Below are positions 59,933-64,000 of a DNA stretch of 64,000 bases, piece after piece. Each line of letters starts with the position of its first letter. Position 1 is the stretch's first letter. The DNA lies in contig NZ_CP157575.1 of the NCBI RefSeq assembly GCF_051628905.1, positions 2,666,001-2,730,000 of the forward strand, given 5' to 3'. The DNA is from Asaia sp037151935 (GTDB lineage Bacteria; Pseudomonadota; Alphaproteobacteria; Acetobacterales; Acetobacteraceae). The notes beneath the pieces were generated by a model. That model had not been told where the DNA came from and did no database searches. It saw nothing but the letters and a program-made list of their open reading frames with translations. The position numbers and the translations under genes are program-made.

Positions 59933-61519
59933 TTATTCAGCCGCTGCTGCGAGTGCTCCCGCCGCAGGCAGGCGGATCAGGTAGTCGAAGGCTGAAAGTC
60001 CCGCCTTTGCCCCTTCGCCCGTAGCCACGATGATCTGCTTGAACGGCGTCGTGGTGGCGTCGCCCGCTGCGAAAATGCCGGGAACGGATGTGGCATTATG
60101 GGTATCGACAACGATCTCACCACGATCGCTCAGAACCACGCTGTCCTGGAGCCATTCCGTATTCGGCACCAGACCGATCTGCACGAAAATACCTTCCAGT
60201 TCGATCTTGTGCGGGGTGCCTGTGGGGCGGTCGCGATAGGCCAGAGCGGTAACGCGGGTGCCGTCGCCCTCGACCTCGGTGGTCTGCGCATTCATGATGA
60301 CGCGGACATTCGGCAGGCTGAACAGCTTGTCCTGAAGCACTGAATCGGCGCGCAGCACATCGGCAAATTCAAGCAGTGTCACTTCCGAGGCCAAGCCGGC
60401 GAGGTCGATGGCGGCTTCGACACCGCTATTGCCGCCGCCGATCACGGCCACGCGCTTGCCCTTGAAGAGCGGTCCGTCGCAATGAGGGCAATAGGCCACG
60501 CCCTTGTTGCGATAGGCGTCTTCGCCCGGCACGTTCATGGCGCGCCAGCGGGCACCCGGTGCCAGAATGACCGAGCGGCTACGCATCACAGCACCGCTCT
60601 CGAAGCGGATTTCATGCAGCCCGCCCGGTTCAGCGGCGGGAGTGAGTGCTGTGGCACGCTGCCCCGTCGTGATATCCACCTCATAGCTGCGCACATGTTT
60701 CTCGAGCGCAGCAGCAAGCTTCGGCCCTTCGGTCTCGGGCACCGAAATGTAATTCTCGATGGCCATCGTATCCAGCACCTGACCGCCGAAACGCTCGCCG
60801 ACAATGCCTGTGCGTATACCCTTGCGCGCGTCGTACACGGCTGCGGCAGCCCCTGCCGGACCGGCGCCTACGATCAGAACCTCGAAAGGCGCCTTTTCGG
60901 AAATCTGTTCAGCCTTGCGTGAGGCCGAGCCTGTGTCGAGCTTCGAGACGATGGCTTCCACATCCATGCGACCGGACGCAAAGGGCTCTCCGTTCAGATA
61001 GATCTGCGGCACAGTCATGATGTTGCGCTCGGTGACTTCCTGCTGGAAAAGCGCGCCATCGATTGCCGTGTGCACGATGTCGGGGTTGAGCGCCGCCATG
61101 GCGTTCAGGGCCTGCACGACATCCGGGCAGTTCTGGCAGGAGAGAGACATATAGGTTTCGAAACGCAGCGGGCCTTTCAGGCCGCGGATCTGCTCGACCA
61201 TTTCGGCCTCGATCTTCGGGGGGTGACCGCCGATCTGCAGCAGGGCGAGCACCAGCGACGTAAATTCGTGACCCATCGGGATGGCAGCAAAGGTCACGGC
61301 TTCATCGCCATCCGTCCGGCGGATGCGGAACGCGGGCGCCCGCGGGCCGTCAGTGATCAATCTGGTTGTGATGCGGTCAGAGAGCGCTGCGATTTCATTA
61401 ACGAGCGCATGCATCTCCTGCGCCTTGTCGCTGTCATCCAGCGATGCTTCGAGCGTGATATCCTGACGCAGATTGGTCAGGTAGCTGCGCAGCTGGTCCT
61501 TGATCGTGGTGTCGAGCAT
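59933..61519 (-). CDS. ahpF: Alkyl hydroperoxide reductase subunit F (AhpF)
   Basis: This 528-residue NADH-dependent flavoprotein recycles AhpC. The N-terminal double thioredoxin-like domain has the redox pair CQNC (Cys128, Cys131). FAD binding is at VLIVGAGPAGAAAAVYDARK (residues 214-233), the thioredoxin-reductase-type active site is CPHC (Cys344, Cys347), and the C-terminal FAD motif is GIFAAGDATTTPFKQI. ATG 61519 gives the standard start MLDTTIKDQ; the frame reaching to 61702 has an N-terminal extension without family character. ahpC lies 125 bases upstream. Confidence 0.96.
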   Translation of the reverse strand: MLDTTIKDQLRSYLTNLRQDITLEASLDDSDKAQEMHALVNEIAALSDRITTRLITDGPRAPAFRIRRTDGDEAVTFAAIPMGHEFTSLVLALLQIGGHPPKIEAEMVEQIRGLKGPLRFETYMSLSCQNCPDVVQALNAMAALNPDIVHTAIDGALFQQEVTERNIMTVPQIYLNGEPFASGRMDVEAIVSKLDTGSASRKAEQISEKAPFEVLIVGAGPAGAAAAVYDARKGIRTGIVGERFGGQVLDTMAIENYISVPETEGPKLAAALEKHVRSYEVDITTGQRATALTPAAEPGGLHEIRFESGAVMRSRSVILAPGARWRAMNVPGEDAYRNKGVAYCPHCDGPLFKGKRVAVIGGGNSGVEAAIDLAGLASEVTLLEFADVLRADSVLQDKLFSLPNVRVIMNAQTTEVEGDGTRVTALAYRDRPTGTPHKIELEGIFVQIGLVPNTEWLQDSVVLSDRGEIVVDTHNATSVPGIFAAGDATTTPFKQIIVATGEGAKAGLSAFDYLIRLPAAGALAAAAE

Positions 61520-61644
61520 TGATTCTGTCCTGTCTGGGAGCGGGCTGGACGGAAGCTGGATTGCGGGGCGTGCTCGCGGCACGCCGCACCGCAACCGCTC
61601 CGGCAGCGAGAAAGCGGAAAAGCCGGGTTGTCGAGGCCGTAAGT

Positions 61645-62208
61645 TCAGATCTTGCCGATAAGGTCCAGCGAGGGCGACAGCGTATGAGCCCCTTCCTTCC
61701 ATTTGGCCGGGCAGACCTCGCCAGGATGGGCGGCGACATATTGTGCGGCCCGCACCTTGTCGAGCAGGGCCGTTGCGCTGCGTCCTACGCCGCCCGAGGT
61801 GATCTCGGTGTACTGGATGCGTCCTTCGGGACTGATCAGGAAAGTGGCGCGATCTGCCACGCCGGCCTCTTCGATCATCACATCGAAATTACGCGCAATT
61901 GTACCGGCCGGATCGGCGAGCATGACATAATCGATTTTGCCGATGGCGGGGGACGCATCGTGCCAGGCCTTGTGCGTGACATGCTTGTCGGTCGAGACCG
62001 AATAGATCTCGACGCCCAGCTTCTGGAACTCTGCGTAGCTGTCGGCCAGGTCTTCGAGCTCGGTCGGGCAGACAAAACTGAAATCGGCAGGATAAAAGAA
62101 AACGATGGACCATTTCCCTTTCAGATCCCGATCGCTAACGGTAATGAACTTGCCGCGGCAATAAGCGTCGGTCGAAAAGGGGCGAATGGATGAGTCTATT
62201 CTTGCCAT
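61645..62208 (-). CDS. ahpC: Alkyl hydroperoxide reductase subunit C (AhpC)
   Basis: This 187-residue typical 2-Cys peroxiredoxin reduces hydroperoxides with the peroxidatic cysteine in FYPADFSFVCPTELED (Cys47) and the resolving one in GEVCPAKW near the C-terminus. ATG 62208, preceded by GGAGA, gives the standard MARIDSSIRPF start; a longer frame from 62232 is unlikely. It is followed by ahpF, forming the usual operon. The promoter should lie in 62209-62315. That spacer is AT-rich and includes CAGA(TCGT)TCTG at about 62280-62291, a possible operator, but no clear OxyR box could be confirmed by eye. Confidence 0.97.
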   Translation of the reverse strand: MARIDSSIRPFSTDAYCRGKFITVSDRDLKGKWSIVFFYPADFSFVCPTELEDLADSYAEFQKLGVEIYSVSTDKHVTHKAWHDASPAIGKIDYVMLADPAGTIARNFDVMIEEAGVADRATFLISPEGRIQYTEITSGGVGRSATALLDKVRAAQYVAAHPGEVCPAKWKEGAHTLSPSLDLIGKI

Positions 62209-62315
62209 GATCTTGTCTCCAGATTTCTTCAATTCAGGAAGAGCATGGTCACCCTGTCATAGCGCGATATTAAATTAAAACAGATCGTTCTGATATTTAT
62301 GATAGGGAAAATCTT

Positions 62316-63290
62316 TCACAACGCCGTCGTGTCGAACTCCCGTCCGCGTCGCGCGTGGCTTTGCCGCATCCTCTGGGGAGACATGCCATAGACCCGGTTG
62401 AACGCGCGCCTCAGTCGTTCCGGATCTCCAAAACCTGTCTGGTCAGCTATGAGCTCGATGGGGATTTTCCCGTTGATCACACGTTCACGCGCGGCTTCCA
62501 GTCTCAGTGTTTCGACCGCTTTCGCAGGGCTCATGCCTGTAGTGAGCTTGAAACTGCGTGAAAAATTACGTGGACTCATGCCCATCTGGTCAGCCAGCAG
62601 GTCGACAGTCATTTCGGTGGCCAGATTGGCGCGTATCCATCCAAGAAGTGACGAAAACCTGTCCGCGCCGGTTGCCATGCGGATCAGAGGTGAAATCTGC
62701 GCCTCGCCACCGGGCCGATGATAGTAAAGCACCATGGTCTGTGCGACGCCTTGTGCAACATTCTCGCCCGCGTCTTCTGTCAGAAGTGCCAGTGCCATGT
62801 CGATGCCGGCTGTGATCCCGCCCGACGTCCAGACCTGGCCGTCATGAATATATATTGCATCGCGCTCTACTTCGGCTTTGCCCGCGTGCAGGCGCAGGTT
62901 TTCGATATCCTGCCAGTGTGTCGTGACACGTCTGCCATTGAGCAACCCCGCATCGGCAAGAAAAAAGGCCCCGGTACACACGCTGCACATGCGGCGTGTC
63001 TGCGACGCCTGCTGCCGGAGATAGCTTGCCAGAGTTTCGTCATTCAAACGGGAACGGTAATAGGCGCTGCCGACGACGATCAGCGTGTCGAACACTTCGT
63101 CAGGATCGAGCCGCTGAGTGTGCAGCGAGATTCCTGAAGACGAGCGCACGAGCCCGCCCTCATATGAGAGCATTGTGATTGCATAGGGCACATTGCTCAT
63201 CACACCGCCAATTTCGAAGACTGCGGCGGGGCCTGTCGCATCGACGATCTGGAAGTCCGGGTAAAGTACGAAGCCGACCTTCTTTTTCAT
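62316..63290 (-). CDS. GlxA-type AraC regulator with DJ-1/PfpI domain
   Basis: This is a 324-residue regulator. The N-terminal DJ-1/PfpI-like domain (KKKVGFVLYPDFQIVDATGP; the nucleophile-elbow cysteine in MCSVCTGAFFLADAG) is followed by a C-terminal AraC double HTH (VDLLADQMGMSPRNFSRSF and ELIADQTGFGDPERLRRAFN). It belongs to the GlxA family, where the DJ-1 domain usually senses rather than catalyses. The start is uncertain: ATG 63290 or GTG 63323, the latter with GAGGA about 11 bases upstream. It is on the same strand as ahpCF, 107 bases upstream. Its effector is unknown. Confidence 0.9.
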   Translation of the reverse strand: MKKKVGFVLYPDFQIVDATGPAAVFEIGGVMSNVPYAITMLSYEGGLVRSSSGISLHTQRLDPDEVFDTLIVVGSAYYRSRLNDETLASYLRQQASQTRRMCSVCTGAFFLADAGLLNGRRVTTHWQDIENLRLHAGKAEVERDAIYIHDGQVWTSGGITAGIDMALALLTEDAGENVAQGVAQTMVLYYHRPGGEAQISPLIRMATGADRFSSLLGWIRANLATEMTVDLLADQMGMSPRNFSRSFKLTTGMSPAKAVETLRLEAARERVINGKIPIELIADQTGFGDPERLRRAFNRVYGMSPQRMRQSHARRGREFDTTAL

Positions 63291-63487
63291 GGCGTAAAAT
63301 GAGGGATATTTGGCGTTGTGCACATTATCCGGGATCCTCTATGTCTAATCGGTCAGAAAGAAGAGAAAAATACCAATATAAAAATAAGCATAAAATATTC
63401 CCTGTTTTTCTTCCATAAAAAGTTAATAATGGGGAATATAACTTTGCCCTCTTCTCGCGAGCTGGTCGTTTTTTGGAGTGAGATACT

Positions 63488-64000
63488 GTGGGGCAAGGCG
63501 GATACATCACGCTTTATAATGACACCGATTACGATATGGTACGCTCGAATTGGGGACGGTACCAGATGGCATTCGATGCGCCAGATCGTATCCCGGCCCA
63601 TCAATCCCGTAAATTCTATGCTGAATGGTGGGAGAGTGGCGTCAAAGACGATGATAGCGCTTATGCCGATTACATCGTTCAGGACGGGACCGGGCGTATC
63701 GTGACTATCGAGGCCTGGGCCAGGCCGGGCAGGCATTTTCAGATGAACTTCAAAAGCTACAGTCAGCCGGGGTATCCGCAAGGTAGTATCGTGAATATCG
63801 GTTGGATCCATGACGGAAATGTCGGCTTTTCAGTCAAAGGCCTCTCAGTTCCCAAACCGGAACCATGTTTTCTCGCGGGTAGCCTTATCCTGACCAGAAA
63901 CGGTTATGTGTCTGTCGAAAAACTGAAGCTGGGCGATAAACTTCTGGTTCGTGAAGAGGGCAAGCACAGATTCAGCGATCTCGTTTTCATCGGTAGGGGA
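63488..64000 (+). CDS. Hint-domain (Hedgehog/intein-like) protein, truncated by window edge
   Basis: The plus strand is open from GTG 63488 (in-frame TGA just before, GGAG at 63475-63478) to the window end, at least 171 codons. The first 125 residues are an unrecognised acidic, aromatic, beta-rich domain (LYNDTDYDMVRSNWGRYQMA; KFYAEWWESGVKDDDSAYAD). The last 40 begin a Hint module, EPCFLAGSLILTRNGYVSVE followed by KLKLGDKLLVRE, with its initiator cysteine preceded by Pro-Glu-Pro. Hint domains self-cleave at that cysteine. The rest, and whether a C-terminal effector follows, lies outside the window. There is no obvious N-terminal Sec signal. Confidence 0.75.
   Translation, partial: MGQGGYITLYNDTDYDMVRSNWGRYQMAFDAPDRIPAHQSRKFYAEWWESGVKDDDSAYADYIVQDGTGRIVTIEAWARPGRHFQMNFKSYSQPGYPQGSIVNIGWIHDGNVGFSVKGLSVPKPEPCFLAGSLILTRNGYVSVEKLKLGDKLLVREEGKHRFSDLVFIGRG

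Noticed and set aside
61520..61702. N-terminal extension of AhpF (contains DLNLRPRQPGFSAF)
   Set aside because: The stretch has no AhpF homology, and the standard AhpF start is at 61519.
63353..63811. Minus-strand 152-codon frame at the right edge
   Set aside because: Antisense to the GTG-started Hint-domain gene, which has a ribosome binding site and a recognisable domain.

Overview
This 64 kb window is a chromosomal segment of a GC-rich alphaproteobacterium, most likely an acetic acid bacterium (Acetobacteraceae; an Asaia-like genus is a guess). The basis is a quinol-type cytochrome bo3 oxidase operon (cyoABCD) with no CuA cysteines in subunit II, an aerobic-type CobN/CobW cobalamin cluster under a B12 riboswitch, OprB-type sugar porins, a GH15 glucan hydrolase, a xylose-type ABC importer and HisZ. 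Gene density is high and many start/stop pairs overlap (ATGA junctions). No rRNA operon, CRISPR array or intact prophage is visible. There is one tRNA, Leu(CAA).

Layout. 1-5 kb (minus strand): xylF with the first codons of xylG, a DUF3313-type lipoprotein, and an EnvZ/OmpR-like two-component pair. 5.1-9 kb: a visibly AT-richer block with two hydrophobic microproteins, dsdC-dsdA (D-serine detoxification), a small secreted peptide and an Ivy-type lysozyme inhibitor. It looks like an acquired host-interaction island. 9-16 kb: cobalamin riboswitch followed by DUF1636-cobW-cobN-cbiA/cobB-cobC. 16-23 kb: TonB-dependent receptor, a roughly 1 kb spacer, an OprB porin and a GH15 enzyme. 23-28 kb (minus): luciferase-like oxidoreductase, ClcA chloride transporter and two overlapping CDF metal exporters. 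28-32 kb: Cdd1-type HhH protein, M28 peptidase and a COG2509 flavoprotein, then a decayed IS5-family transposase.

32.7-36.7 kb (minus): cyoABCD. 37-39 kb: exported protein and cardiolipin synthase. 39.2-40.5 kb: a tandem duplication of a CdiI-like immunity gene, with no toxin nearby. 40.5-43.7 kb (minus): pabB-pabC for p-aminobenzoate, and a Tat-exported phosphoesterase. 43.9-50.6 kb: DUF885 protein, an SDR/TetR divergent pair with palindromic operators, a solitary autotransporter heptosyltransferase, an AraC/GyrI regulator and MazG. 50.6-56 kb: exported methyltransferase, amino acid permease, ArgC, and a PAS-GGDEF-EAL protein with a degenerate GGDEF motif. 56-60 kb: tRNA-Leu and serC-hisZ-purA, ending at a clear terminator. 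60-63.3 kb (minus): ahpC-ahpF peroxide defence and a GlxA-type regulator. The right edge carries the start of a Hint-domain protein beginning at GTG 63488.

The least ordinary parts are the AT-rich dsd/ivy block with its microproteins, the duplicated orphan immunity genes (one copy with ATT where its twin has ATG), the orphan heptosyltransferase, and the truncated Hint-domain protein. Functional calls rest on motif recognition by eye; no database search was run.
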